Source of the DNA: Ligilactobacillus aviarius subsp. aviarius DSM 20655
GTDB lineage: Bacteria > Bacillota > Bacilli > Lactobacillales > Lactobacillaceae
DNA: 64,000 nt
Assembly: GCF_001436315.1 (NCBI RefSeq)
Contig: NZ_AYZA01000024.1
Span: 203,747 to 267,746, forward strand
Reading direction: 5' to 3'
Made by a program: the position numbers and the translations under genes
The notes under the pieces: model-generated
The model's database searches: none
Told to the model about the DNA's origin: nothing
The model's input: only the letters and a program-made list of their open reading frames with translations
Shown: one piece after another, positions 54,044 through 63,188 of the stretch
Position numbering within the stretch: position 1 is the stretch's first letter
Layout of the letters: every line of letters begins with the position of its first letter

Positions 54044-54601
54044 ATGGAATTAAGTCAAATTTTACAGAAATCAATTTCACAAATCGCTCTTTCAGGACAA
54101 GGAGTAAAAACGTATCTCGTTCCACAGATTCCACGCCAATTATTGACGCGGGCATGGCGGACTTTTTGCCCGCAGGAGAAGCGGACTTCGATTCTTGCGT
54201 TGATTGATACTTCCTTTTTTCAAAATGGCAAGGAAGGATTCGTCTTTACTCAAAATGCATTGTATATTCGGGAAACAATGCATCGCGTAAAGGTTTTTCC
54301 GTATGATCGAATCAATGCAATTATTTATTTTCAAGCTCTTTCAACGTATTCAGGAAAGAATAGCATTTCAATGGAAATCGACAGTAAAGATTATGATTAT
54401 GAAATCAGTAATGTGTTATTGAAGGGAATCAATACTGATCGATTTAACCGGATGTTACAGCAAATTGTTTCCCTATATCGGCCAGATGAACGTCACGAGA
54501 TTGAAGAAGAGTTGGAAGATAGTGAAACTCAGATTGCGCATCCAGAAAAATTTAAACCGCATAAATTTAAGGATGGCGATCCGCAGATTTATCAGAAATA
54601 A
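54044..54601 (+). CDS. Hypothetical protein with PH-like domain
   Basis: 185 residues. The middle, residues about 50-130, reads ALIDTSFFQNGKEGFVFTQNALYIR...FPYDRINAII...YDYEISNVLLKGI. This pattern of strands plus a final helix recalls bacterial PH-like domains that report NGKEGxxxT turns. The N-terminal 45 residues are basic, the C-terminus acidic then lysine-rich. No membrane segment. It is convergent with rqcH and shares its terminator. Function unknown. Confidence 0.68.
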   Translation: MELSQILQKSISQIALSGQGVKTYLVPQIPRQLLTRAWRTFCPQEKRTSILALIDTSFFQNGKEGFVFTQNALYIRETMHRVKVFPYDRINAIIYFQALSTYSGKNSISMEIDSKDYDYEISNVLLKGINTDRFNRMLQQIVSLYRPDERHEIEEELEDSETQIAHPEKFKPHKFKDGDPQIYQK

Positions 54602-54633
54602 AAAGACTGAGATTTTGAAATCTCAGTCTTTTT
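54601..54633. terminator. Bidirectional terminator
   Basis: AAAAGACTGAGATTT and AAATCTCAGTCTTTTT around a 3-4 nt loop, between convergent genes. Confidence 0.92.
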
Positions 54634-54635
54634 AA

Positions 54636-56354
54636 TTACTCGTTTTTCGTTTTTAATTGATTAACTTTTTCCTCAGTCGGAGTAACATACAATGTTTTTT
54701 GACCTTCATAGATCACAAACCCAGGTTTGGTCCCGTTTGGCTTGCGAATTCGCCGAACTTGCACATAGTCGACTGGAACGTTGGCGGAGTTTCGTGATTT
54801 TGAGAAGTATGCTGCTAATTCAGCGGCTTCAACCAGCGTTTCATCGCTTGGGTCACTGCTTTCAACGATTACATGGGATCCTGGAATGTTTTTTACGTGA
54901 AGCCAGTAATCATTCTTTGAAGCAGTATGCAAGGTCAACTTTTCATTTTGAAGATTATTCTTCCCAACCTTGATCCTTGTTCCGTCACTTGACCAGAATA
55001 TTTCTGGTTGGTTGATCTTAACCCGGCGTTTATTTTTCTTATGGTGATTGTTTTTCCGTAAGTATCCACCGTTTTCAAGTTCAACTTGAATATCAGTTAA
55101 ATCTTGCGGTTCAGCAAGCTCAATTTGGGTTTGGATCTCTTCAAAATAGGAAATTTCGTCTTCAGTAAGCTTAATTTGCTCCTTCAAATATGAAATCGCG
55201 TTTTTAAGTTTTTGATATTTTTTAAAGTATTTTTGGGCATTTTGCGAAGGACCGATTTGGTTCGATAACGCAATTTTCAATGGCTTTTCATTATCATAAA
55301 AATTCGGTAACGTGATTTCGGTCATTCCGCGTTTAACCTGATACAAGTATGTTGTTAGCAATTCGCCTTTTATCCGGTATTCATCCGCGTGCTGGGTATT
55401 GGCAAATTCTTTTTGCAGTTTTTTCAGTTTATTGCGGTTCTTTTTCAATTCCTGGTTTACAACGTGGATCAGCAAGGCTCCTTGTTGCCGGACCCGATCA
55501 CGGGTTGCCTTTTCACGATAAAAATGATCAAGCAATTCACTCAAAGAGTTAAATTGAGCACTCATATCTTGAATATCATTTCCAAGTGCTGTAAATGTAA
55601 AATCAAGCCGTTTACCAGTAGTTAAACTTGGGGTTGGGCCATCCGCAGCTTTAAGAAAGCTCGTTAAATGTTCGGAATCATTTTGACCATCGTTTTGATG
55701 GAAAACATCCGCAAGCTGAAGGGCGCTGACTTTACCGAATCCTTGAAATTCTTTTTGAATATTTTGCGCAAGGACTTCGCGGTTAGGAAATTGTTGGCCA
55801 AGCGCAATCAATTGTTGAGAATTTTCAGCAGTAAGCGGATCAAGTTTTTCCTGTTTTGGCGGTTGCCGGTAAGTTGCACCTGGAAGTAATGTCCGGTACC
55901 GGTTTTGATCCATTCCAACGTGTTTAATGGTATCAATGATCGTTTGATTTTGCTGATTGATCAAAATGACGTTACTATACCGGTTCATGATTTCGATTGA
56001 AAGCAAAAGCGGTAAGCGGTCGCCAATTTCATTTCGCGTTTCAAAACTAAAGTAAACGACCCGGTCATTTTCCAATTGTTGAATGGCAGTCAGCTTGGCG
56101 TTTTCAAGATATTTGCGCAACATCATTGTAAATTTAGTTGGAACTGCCGGATTTTTATATGGAATTTGCGTAATTTGCATCCGGGCGTAGTTGGGGTGAG
56201 CTGATAAAAGTAACGGGTAGTTTTTCCGGTTGAACCGAATTGTCAAAATCACTTCGTTCGGATATGGTTGAGAGATCTTCATTACCCGTCCGTTAAGGAT
56301 CTTTTCGCGAAGTTCACTTACCATTGCGTGGGTAAACATTCCGTCAAATGCCAT
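54636..56354 (-). CDS. rqcH: RqcH (NFACT family, Rqc2 homologue; FbpA-like)
   Basis: 572 residues. It binds obstructed 50S subunits and recruits tRNA-Ala to add C-terminal alanine tails in ribosome quality control; older annotations call it a fibronectin-binding protein. The N-terminal NFACT-N domain contains the DR motif in EIGDRLPLLLSIEIMNRYSN. A helix-hairpin-helix and coiled-coil middle follow (LKKNRNKLKKLQKEF). The C-terminal NFACT-R domain reads YWLHVKNIPGSHVIV to GQKTLYVTPTEE. ATG at 56354 is preferred over 56363, which abuts the AAAGGATGAG ribosome binding site. Confidence 0.94.
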   Translation of the reverse strand: MAFDGMFTHAMVSELREKILNGRVMKISQPYPNEVILTIRFNRKNYPLLLSAHPNYARMQITQIPYKNPAVPTKFTMMLRKYLENAKLTAIQQLENDRVVYFSFETRNEIGDRLPLLLSIEIMNRYSNVILINQQNQTIIDTIKHVGMDQNRYRTLLPGATYRQPPKQEKLDPLTAENSQQLIALGQQFPNREVLAQNIQKEFQGFGKVSALQLADVFHQNDGQNDSEHLTSFLKAADGPTPSLTTGKRLDFTFTALGNDIQDMSAQFNSLSELLDHFYREKATRDRVRQQGALLIHVVNQELKKNRNKLKKLQKEFANTQHADEYRIKGELLTTYLYQVKRGMTEITLPNFYDNEKPLKIALSNQIGPSQNAQKYFKKYQKLKNAISYLKEQIKLTEDEISYFEEIQTQIELAEPQDLTDIQVELENGGYLRKNNHHKKNKRRVKINQPEIFWSSDGTRIKVGKNNLQNEKLTLHTASKNDYWLHVKNIPGSHVIVESSDPSDETLVEAAELAAYFSKSRNSANVPVDYVQVRRIRKPNGTKPGFVIYEGQKTLYVTPTEEKVNQLKTKNE

Positions 56355-56451
56355 AAATCTCATCCTTTCTGAAAATAATAATATGCTACTTATTATTGTA
56401 AAGTTCTGATGAAAAAAAGCAAAGAAAAATCCACAAATCGCCTTCAGAGTC

Positions 56452-56480
56452 TTGAAAAATATTTACAAAGATTGTATTAT
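56452..56480 (+). promoter_or_regulatory. Promoter of marR-type regulator
   Basis: TTGAAA (56452-56457), 17 nt, TATTAT (56475-56480). Confidence 0.7.
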
Positions 56481-56514
56481 GCAATAAGGTACGAAAGAAG
56501 GGGTGATTTTCTTT

Positions 56515-56952
56515 TTGAAAGAACCATTAGACAATTTGCTTGATTTACAACGTGAATATCAACGGTTTGTTCAAAAAATGGCAAAGAATAATCAACTGAC
56601 CATTGCCGAATGGCAGCTTCTTCAACGGATCGCTGACGGGAAAAATTCGCAAGAATTACTTGCAGAAGATTTGCGACTTGATACTTCAACGCTGAGTCGT
56701 CAACTGAGTAAACTAACGACCAAGGCGTTTGTTAAGATCAGTAAGGTTGCAAATCAAAACAACGTTAAAACCCGGAAAAGCTATCAATACCATCTCAGTG
56801 AAATTGGTCAACGTGTTCTTTCACAAATGAATACGGATTTTAAAGAATTTGGACAAAAAGTATTTGCGCAGTGGACTGGCGAAGAGAAGAATTTTTTAAA
56901 GATTTTAATCAATCGTCTGACTCAAAGTATGCGTCAAGTAACATTAAATTAA
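56515..56952 (+). CDS. MarR family transcriptional regulator
   Basis: 145 residues from the TTG at 56515; a GTG at 56503 overlaps the AAGGGG ribosome binding site and is less likely. The winged helix-turn-helix is visible as LTIAEWQLLQRIADG, LAEDLRLDTSTLSRQLSKLTTKAFV (recognition helix) and the wing KVANQNNVKTRKSYQYHLS. The degV-like gene follows 22 bp later. In several lactic acid bacteria a MarR protein (FabT) controls fatty acid genes, but no fab genes are nearby, so the target is undetermined. Confidence 0.85.
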   Translation: MKEPLDNLLDLQREYQRFVQKMAKNNQLTIAEWQLLQRIADGKNSQELLAEDLRLDTSTLSRQLSKLTTKAFVKISKVANQNNVKTRKSYQYHLSEIGQRVLSQMNTDFKEFGQKVFAQWTGEEKNFLKILINRLTQSMRQVTLN

Positions 56953-56974
56953 TTGATAAAGTAGGTGTAGTTTT

Positions 56975-57841
56975 ATGAAAACTGCTGTTGTAACCGACAG
57001 TACAGCAAATTTAGATCAAGAAACGATTGATAAGTACGGAATTAAAGTTGTTCCGATTCCTTACATTATTGATGGAACCGAATATCAAGACGGCGTTGAT
57101 CTTACCCGTCCTGAATTCTATGAAAAAATGCGGAATGCAAAGGACTTTCCGACCACATCGCAACCGCCAGTTGGCGAAATGATTAACTTGTATAATCAAT
57201 TAGCTGATGAAGGTTACGATGCAGTTATTAGCATTCACATTGCAGGAACGATCTCCGGCTTGATGACGACTTTGAATAACTTAAAGGGTCAACTTGACAA
57301 TATCAAACTTTACCCGATCGACTCATCAATTACTGAAGTTCCAATGGGATGGATGGTTAAGTTAGCTGCACGGATGGCGGCTCAAAATGAAGATGCCGAA
57401 AAGATCGTTGCGGCCGTTGAACAGCTTAAAAAACAATATGATGCGGTCTTTGTTGTTGACGATTTGAAAAACTTGGCTCATGGTGGCCGGTTATCAAACG
57501 CTTCAGCATTTATCGGAACCGTTTTAAAAATTAAACCGTTACTTCACTTTGATAAGGAAAGTGACAAGATCGTCGCCTTTGAAAAGGTTCGCTCATTGAA
57601 AAAGGCAATGAAACGGGCACAAGAAATCATTAAGGAAGAAACGGATAAGGCAGATTATCCGTTCCGCTTGCTAGTGATTCACGCTAATAATGAAAAACGC
57701 GGTCAAGAATGGGCTAAGGAAGTCCAGGAAGCTTTCCCCGGAATCCCGGTTTCACTTGATGAATTTGACCCAGTAATTGCGGTCCACCTTGGTGAAGGGG
57801 CATTGGCATTAGGATTTATTCGTGACATTGAAAAAGACTAA
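56975..57841 (+). CDS. DegV family fatty-acid-binding protein (FakB-like)
   Basis: 288 residues, complete DegV fold. Fatty-acid contact motifs are VTDSTANLD, the PTTSQPPVGE loop and ISIHIAGTISGLMTTL; the C-terminal VIAVHLGEGALALGF is also typical. FakB proteins present fatty acids to the kinase FakA for incorporation into phospholipids. It is paired with the MarR regulator upstream, which may sense or control lipid supply (inference). Confidence 0.92.
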   Translation: MKTAVVTDSTANLDQETIDKYGIKVVPIPYIIDGTEYQDGVDLTRPEFYEKMRNAKDFPTTSQPPVGEMINLYNQLADEGYDAVISIHIAGTISGLMTTLNNLKGQLDNIKLYPIDSSITEVPMGWMVKLAARMAAQNEDAEKIVAAVEQLKKQYDAVFVVDDLKNLAHGGRLSNASAFIGTVLKIKPLLHFDKESDKIVAFEKVRSLKKAMKRAQEIIKEETDKADYPFRLLVIHANNEKRGQEWAKEVQEAFPGIPVSLDEFDPVIAVHLGEGALALGFIRDIEKD

Positions 57842-57935
57842 ATTTTAAGCCAAATTCATCACTTTCTTTTCAATTTTGTGAGAGAATATAACGTATAAAG
57901 GATAGATTATATATTAATTGAAAGATGATGATTAA

Positions 57936-58769
57936 ATGCGAGTTCAATTAGGATTAAAAGGGAGCACCGATGACAGCCAATACCGGGATCGGTTGCAATA
58001 TCATCCGGATGTTTTCGAGTTTTTTACCCAAGAAGACGACTTTACAACTGATGGATTGCAAAAGTTACGGTATGCGATTCAAGCAGTCCAAAATGAAGCA
58101 ACGAGTAAAATTGTGTTGCATCAACCGATGCGGTATCAAAAAACAATTTTTACGGAATTGATTGCACCGGAAAGTCGCTGTCCGGGTCTTTATAAATTCG
58201 TCGAACAAAGTACGATTGATTTGTTACAGGTGGCATATGATTTTGACGTTCAAGTATTGATTCATGGCGCATATTTACGGCAAACCCCTAAATATATTGC
58301 CATGTATCCGTCATTTGATGCTGCTCAGGATGCGGCCTTCAAGCGGATGGATCGATTCAATGAAATGGGCGGTAATCATATCATGTTTGAAAACAGTATT
58401 TCACCAATTTTTTATTATGGTGATCCGCAGTTTGAAGATCGAATTTTAGCTCATGGGTACCGATTGGCATTTGACACTTCGCACTGTTTTATCGCTGAGC
58501 ACGGTGACAATGACAAGTTAGTTGCTTCGATCAAACATTTAATGGATGCGACGGTTCATTACCACCTCGTTGATTCGATGGGTGAGCATCATGACAGTTT
58601 AGTTCTCGGAACCGGAAAGATCGACTGGCGGCGGGTTTTACCACTCCTTAATGAAAATTCAAAAGCAACGAGCATTTATGAAATCAATTTGGCAGATCCA
58701 ACTGATGCTAAGGAACAGATGGAAAGCCATCGTTATTTGGTTGAATTAGCCAAAACATTAACTGATTAA
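57936..58769 (+). CDS. TIM-barrel protein, xylose-isomerase/AP-endonuclease-2 superfamily
   Basis: 277 residues. Metal-site features spaced along the barrel: KIVLHQPMRY, VLIHGAYL, HIMFENSIS, LAFDTSHCF, HYHLVDSMGEHHDS and SIYEINL. This is the arrangement of sugar-phosphate isomerases/epimerases and endonuclease IV-like folds. No specific activity can be assigned; it is distinct from nfo at 12 kb. It starts a three-gene run with a small membrane protein and signal peptidase I. Confidence 0.78.
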   Translation: MRVQLGLKGSTDDSQYRDRLQYHPDVFEFFTQEDDFTTDGLQKLRYAIQAVQNEATSKIVLHQPMRYQKTIFTELIAPESRCPGLYKFVEQSTIDLLQVAYDFDVQVLIHGAYLRQTPKYIAMYPSFDAAQDAAFKRMDRFNEMGGNHIMFENSISPIFYYGDPQFEDRILAHGYRLAFDTSHCFIAEHGDNDKLVASIKHLMDATVHYHLVDSMGEHHDSLVLGTGKIDWRRVLPLLNENSKATSIYEINLADPTDAKEQMESHRYLVELAKTLTD

Positions 58770-58788
58770 ATAAAGAAGAGGTAAGATT

Positions 58789-59181
58789 TTGGCAAAGATA
58801 TTAAACGTTCTGATTGGAACGATTGGTATTTTATATATTTGCGGACAAGTTACTTATTATGGTTTTGTCCAGTTGCTAAGTACGCTCGGCTATATTCACG
58901 CTGCGACGGTTGCTGATAGTCATAAAATTATCTTTGATTGGGTGATTTTTATGGCATTTTTGTTAGTAATTTTCGGGTGCGTGGCGTTGGTTGCAAACTT
59001 TATTAAATTTCAAACTCCACACTTAGGATTACGATTGATTTTTAATATTGTTTGCATTTTTATGCCATTCTTACACATTAAGAATCATCTAACAATTCTT
59101 TTCGAGGGTGTATTTTTAATTTTGTTTGGGTTATACTTAGCTACAATAAGAAAATCTAAATTAATTAATGATAAAAATTAA
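58789..59181 (+). CDS. Hypothetical small membrane protein
   Basis: 130 residues, TTG start behind AAGAGGT. Four hydrophobic segments (LNVLIGTIGILYICGQVTYY, IIFDWVIFMAFLLVIFGCVALV, LRLIFNIVCIFMPFL and LFEGVFLILFGLYLA) with a positively charged C-terminal tail. Lies between the TIM-barrel gene and lepB with short gaps. Family not recognised. Confidence 0.72.
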   Translation: MAKILNVLIGTIGILYICGQVTYYGFVQLLSTLGYIHAATVADSHKIIFDWVIFMAFLLVIFGCVALVANFIKFQTPHLGLRLIFNIVCIFMPFLHIKNHLTILFEGVFLILFGLYLATIRKSKLINDKN

Positions 59182-59206
59182 TCTAAAACGATAGGGGCTA
59201 ATAGTT

Positions 59207-59797
59207 GTGTCATCATTTTTTAAAAACGTTGTCGCTCCAATCTTGACAGGATTGATAATTGCAGCGTTCATCGTAACTTTTGTATTTCGAATCGTAAAGG
59301 TTGATGGAACTTCAATGTATCCGAACCTTCAAAATAACGAGCACGTAATCGTATGGAAGTTAGGTAAGGTGCGGGAAGATTCCGTGGTTGTTTTTGACGC
59401 ATATGGCGTTGATAAAAACAACCCAAATGTTCAAAAAAATACAAAGTACGTTAAGCGGGTAATTGGAATGCCTGGTGACAAGATTGAATACAAGAACAAT
59501 GGTGATTTATATGTTAACGGCAAGTACCAACCACAAAATTACATTACCAAGCAACAACGGACAAGCGGAACATTAACATTGCTTTTACCAGAAGCAAAGG
59601 GCGTTACCCTTGGAACCGGGAAAACATTTACCGTTCCGAAGAATTGTTACTTTGTTCTTGGAGATAACCGCGCTGATTCAAACGATAGCCGGTATTATGG
59701 TTTTGTCCCAAAGGATAAGATTGTTGGAATTGCCAAAGCACCGTTTTGGAACAGTAAACATAAGCTGATTAATGATTATTATCCAGCAACAAATTAG
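59207..59797 (+). CDS. lepB: Signal peptidase I
   Basis: 196 residues, GTG start. One N-terminal membrane helix anchors an extracytoplasmic serine protease that removes signal peptides. The catalytic Ser36 is in VDGTSMYPNL and the general base Lys83 is in KYVKRVIGMPGD; the box E GDNRADSNDSRYYGFV is complete. Last of the three-gene run; terminator follows. Confidence 0.95.
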   Translation: MSSFFKNVVAPILTGLIIAAFIVTFVFRIVKVDGTSMYPNLQNNEHVIVWKLGKVREDSVVVFDAYGVDKNNPNVQKNTKYVKRVIGMPGDKIEYKNNGDLYVNGKYQPQNYITKQQRTSGTLTLLLPEAKGVTLGTGKTFTVPKNCYFVLGDNRADSNDSRYYGFVPKDKIVGIAKAPFWNSKHKLINDYYPATN

Positions 59798-59803
59798 AAG
59801 TGA

Positions 59804-59840
59804 AGAGACTGCGACTGAGGTCATGGTCTCTTATTTTATT
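59804..59840 (+). terminator. Terminator of lepB
   Basis: GAGAC-TGC-GAC, 4-nt loop, GTC-ATG-GTCTC, then TTATTTTATT. Confidence 0.75.
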
Positions 59841-59910
59841 GTCATAATTGAATTCGGTTACATTGCGATGGTATAGGTGTTTACCATAAGTTCCTTTTCG
59901 ATAATTTTCC

Positions 59911-59919
59911 TGATATAAT
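59911..59919 (+). promoter_or_regulatory. Extended -10 promoter of nucleoside hydrolase
   Basis: TGA-TATAAT (59911-59919), 34 bp before the start. Confidence 0.6.
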
Positions 59920-59952
59920 TTATTCATACTCAAATGATTGGATGTGAGGATA

Positions 59953-60891
59953 ATGAAACCTGAAAAAATTATTCTTGATTGTGATCCCGGACATGATGAT
60001 GCTTTAGCGTTAACGATGGCAGTTGCGAGTGAGCAAATCGAATTATTGGGAGTAACAACGTCGGCTGGTAATCAAACGCCGGATAAAACGTTAAATAATG
60101 CATTGCGAATGTTAACTTTGCTGGGAGCAACGGATATTCCGGTAGCCGGCGGGAATCACCGTCCGCTAATGCGTGATTTAAAGATTGCCGATTACGTTCA
60201 CGGTGAAACTGGATTAGATGGGGCTGATTTACCAGAACCGACTTTTGAACCAGTTCATCAGCCAGCAGTCGAATTGATTGCGGACATTTTACGTGTGCAA
60301 ACGGAACCGATCACGTTGGTTGTGACAGGACCAATGACGAATATCGCTTTATTTTTAAGGGTTCATCCTGAATTAGAAAATAAAATCAAACAAGTTGTTT
60401 TCATGGGCGGCGCAGTTGGTCAAGGAAACGTCTATCCGACAACGGAATTTAATATGGCAGTTGATCCCGAAGCCGCTAAAATAGTTGTTAATGAGGGAAT
60501 TCCATTAGTCATGGCAGGGTTGAACGTTACGTTGAAAGCGCAAATTTGTCATGATGGTCTTGAAAAAATCCGCCAAATTAATAATCCAGTTGCTCAAGCA
60601 ATTACAGGACAAATGGAATTTTATGGAAAATGGTATGGTCAGGATGAATTTGGTTTAGCTGGAACGCCAGTCCATGATCCATGCACCATTGCTTATTTAT
60701 TAAAGCCTGAGATTTTTGAAACCCACCCAGCTTACCTTGATGTTGAAACTCAGGGACAACTGACAGCGGGAGAAACGGTTGTTGACTTTGCAGGACTAAT
60801 GAATCAGAAACCAAATGTAAAAGTCATAATGGATCTTGATCGGCAACGGTTTGTCGATTTAATTATTGATTTACTTCATCACTTTGACTAA
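59953..60891 (+). CDS. Inosine/uridine-preferring nucleoside hydrolase
   Basis: 312 residues. It splits ribonucleosides into base and ribose. The calcium-binding N-terminal motif DCDPGHDDALAL is intact, and later VFMGGAVG, TEFNMAVDPEAA and PVHDPCTIAYLL complete the active site. ATG at 59953 is favoured since the family starts with this DCDPG stretch about nine residues in; GTG at 59944 is also open. Ribose released could enter the rbsK-xfp operon at 19-24 kb (inference). Confidence 0.92.
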   Translation: MKPEKIILDCDPGHDDALALTMAVASEQIELLGVTTSAGNQTPDKTLNNALRMLTLLGATDIPVAGGNHRPLMRDLKIADYVHGETGLDGADLPEPTFEPVHQPAVELIADILRVQTEPITLVVTGPMTNIALFLRVHPELENKIKQVVFMGGAVGQGNVYPTTEFNMAVDPEAAKIVVNEGIPLVMAGLNVTLKAQICHDGLEKIRQINNPVAQAITGQMEFYGKWYGQDEFGLAGTPVHDPCTIAYLLKPEIFETHPAYLDVETQGQLTAGETVVDFAGLMNQKPNVKVIMDLDRQRFVDLIIDLLHHFD

Positions 60892-60936
60892 AAGAAAATG
60901 ATCGCTTCAATGCAATCCTTTTTTGAATACCATTCA

Positions 60937-62166
60937 TTATGCATTCTTTTTATTATTTCCCATCTTGAAACTAATTAAGACAATCAGTAAGTTGACGGCA
61001 GCTAGAATTGCAGTCATTACGAACACATCTGGATATGAAAAATGACCCGCAATCACTGATCCAAGCATTGGGCCAATGATACTTCCAATTGCTTGGAAAG
61101 ACTGCATGTAACTGAAGACCCGGCTGACAACCGCGTCAGGCGCATTATTCATTAGAACAGTTTGAGCAAGTGGGAGTAAAGCCGCGTCTGAAATTCCGAT
61201 TAAGAACCGGCAAATTCCTAATGTATATACATTCCCGACCCAACTCGTTGCGAAAAAGACGCATCCGGAAAAAATCAATCCGGCAACTAAAACTTTGCGC
61301 GCCCCGATTCGGTCACCAAGGTCGCCTAACCGATGAGCAGCCATAATGGTTGCAAACCCAGGAAGGGCAGTGATAATTCCGCTGACAACCGATACACTGC
61401 CATGGCCGTGTAATAACTGCCGGACAAACAAACTAATGACTGGGTTAATTGACTTAGTAACGGCATTTACAAGCATCGCAGTGATGAACATTGCAATGAC
61501 GATCGGTAAGCTGTTGACTTGAGCCAAGGCAGATTTTTCTTTTCGAGAAGCATTTTTGGCAACTTCATGCGGAGTAAATTCTTCCTTAACGAATACAAGG
61601 GCTAAAATTCCAGCAATGAACATAATAATTCCGAAAAGGTAGAAGGTCATCCGATAGCCCCACACACCGGCAATCATCCCGCCGATGATTGGACCAATCA
61701 GTTGCCCTCCGACCCGTCCAGTCGTTAAGATTCCCATTGCTTTTCCGCCCTGATCAGATGGAACTTCACTTGCGACTAAGGCTTGCGAATTACTGTTGTA
61801 TCCCGAGAAGCACCCATAAACAAACCGCCAGAAAATCAAAACCCAAATATTATGCGCAAGTCCGCAGAGAAATCCTGTAATACACATTCCAAATGCTGAC
61901 CGTAAAATCATCGGTTTGCGTCCAGTCCGGTCAGCCAATTTTCCCCATAACGGCGAAACAATTGCCTGACTAACAAAGGCAACAGCATATGCCAACCCGG
62001 AATAGAAGGTTAGCTGAACATTTGTAAAGTGCGCCATTTGACTGATAAACAGTGGCAAAAATGGCAAACTCATACTAAATCCAGTCCCGGAAACAAAATC
62101 CCCAAATGCTAAAACGTATAAGTTTTTGCGCCATTGAGGCATTTCCTTAATATTCAATTTGATCAT
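60937..62166 (-). CDS. MFS multidrug-type exporter (DHA1)
   Basis: 409 residues with 12 transmembrane helices. Motif A is WGKLADRTGRKPMIL between helices 2 and 3, and motif C is TGRVGGQLIGPIIGGMIAG in helix 5, both typical of drug:H+ antiporters. AHRLGDLGDRIGARKVLVAG repeats motif A in the second half. Single gene on the minus strand; the substrate is unknown. No clear terminator was seen between it and the nucleoside hydrolase gene. Confidence 0.88.
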   Translation of the reverse strand: MIKLNIKEMPQWRKNLYVLAFGDFVSGTGFSMSLPFLPLFISQMAHFTNVQLTFYSGLAYAVAFVSQAIVSPLWGKLADRTGRKPMILRSAFGMCITGFLCGLAHNIWVLIFWRFVYGCFSGYNSNSQALVASEVPSDQGGKAMGILTTGRVGGQLIGPIIGGMIAGVWGYRMTFYLFGIIMFIAGILALVFVKEEFTPHEVAKNASRKEKSALAQVNSLPIVIAMFITAMLVNAVTKSINPVISLFVRQLLHGHGSVSVVSGIITALPGFATIMAAHRLGDLGDRIGARKVLVAGLIFSGCVFFATSWVGNVYTLGICRFLIGISDAALLPLAQTVLMNNAPDAVVSRVFSYMQSFQAIGSIIGPMLGSVIAGHFSYPDVFVMTAILAAVNLLIVLISFKMGNNKKNA

Positions 62167-62336
62167 CTTCTCAATCTCTAATAGTATACTTACTATTTAA
62201 AACTAAAATTCCAAAGATGTAAATACTAAAATAACTGACCGCTTATCGCTAAAAAATGTCCGGTTGGCGAAAAATGCTCAAATTAAGTTTCAATTTCGGT
62301 ATAGTAAGAATGAAATTATTTCAGGAGGGAATTGAG

Positions 62337-63188
62337 ATGAAATTAATTGAAACTCAGAGGTTGACTAAAAAATTTGGTACGTTTACTGTCGTTCAAGATT
62401 TAGACATTAAAGTCTGTACAGGAGAATTAACGGCCTATCTTGGAAGTAACGGTGCAGGTAAATCAACAACGATTGCGATGTTAATTGAAAACTTAAAGCC
62501 AACGTCTGGAAAAATCATTTACCATGATAATTTAAAAATCGGGGTGGTTTTTCAAAATAGTATTTTGGATCATGAATTAACTGTCAAACAAAATCTTCAG
62601 ATTCGGGCAGAACTGGAAGGCCAGGCTGTTCAAAAGCACGTTAAAGAAATTATGCGTAAAACTGGAATCGATCAGTTTGCAAATCGAAAATATGGGGAAC
62701 TTTCTGGAGGAATGAAACGTAAAGTTGATATTGCACGAGCATTACTAAATCAGCCCGATGTTCTTTTTTTAGATGAACCAACAACTGGTTTGGATGTAAC
62801 GGCCCGAAAAGAAATTTGGCAACTGATTAATGAATTAAAGGAAAAACAAAAATTAGCGGTCTTCTTAACAACGCATTACCTTGAAGAAACTGAAAATGCG
62901 GATAATGTGTATATTTTAAATCACGGGCGGATTGTTGAACATGGTTCAGCAGCTGAATTAAAGCAAAAGTATTCGCAGATCAATCTTCGAGTTAAGTTTA
63001 AAAATAAAATTGCTCAATCGTTATTTTCAAAGTTGGTTTTGAAACACGATTTTTACGAATATCAATGTTCAGATGCTCAAGAAGCAATTCAATTTTTAAA
63101 TCAGTATAAGGATCAAATTGATTATTTTGAATACTTGCCGGTTGAGATGACGGACGTGTTTATGAAGCTAATTAAGGAGGAAGCGTAA
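62337..63188 (+). CDS. ABC transporter ATP-binding protein (ABC-2 type exporter)
   Basis: 283 residues. Walker A LGSNGAGKSTT, signature LSGGMKRKVDIARALL, Walker B LFLDEPTTGLD, H-loop TTHYLEE. The C-terminal 70 residues after the core resemble the DUF4162-like tail of drug/antibiotic exporters. The start at 62337 is set by TCAGGAGGGA; earlier in-frame starts lack a site. The permease gene follows directly with no gap. Confidence 0.92.
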   Translation: MKLIETQRLTKKFGTFTVVQDLDIKVCTGELTAYLGSNGAGKSTTIAMLIENLKPTSGKIIYHDNLKIGVVFQNSILDHELTVKQNLQIRAELEGQAVQKHVKEIMRKTGIDQFANRKYGELSGGMKRKVDIARALLNQPDVLFLDEPTTGLDVTARKEIWQLINELKEKQKLAVFLTTHYLEETENADNVYILNHGRIVEHGSAAELKQKYSQINLRVKFKNKIAQSLFSKLVLKHDFYEYQCSDAQEAIQFLNQYKDQIDYFEYLPVEMTDVFMKLIKEEA

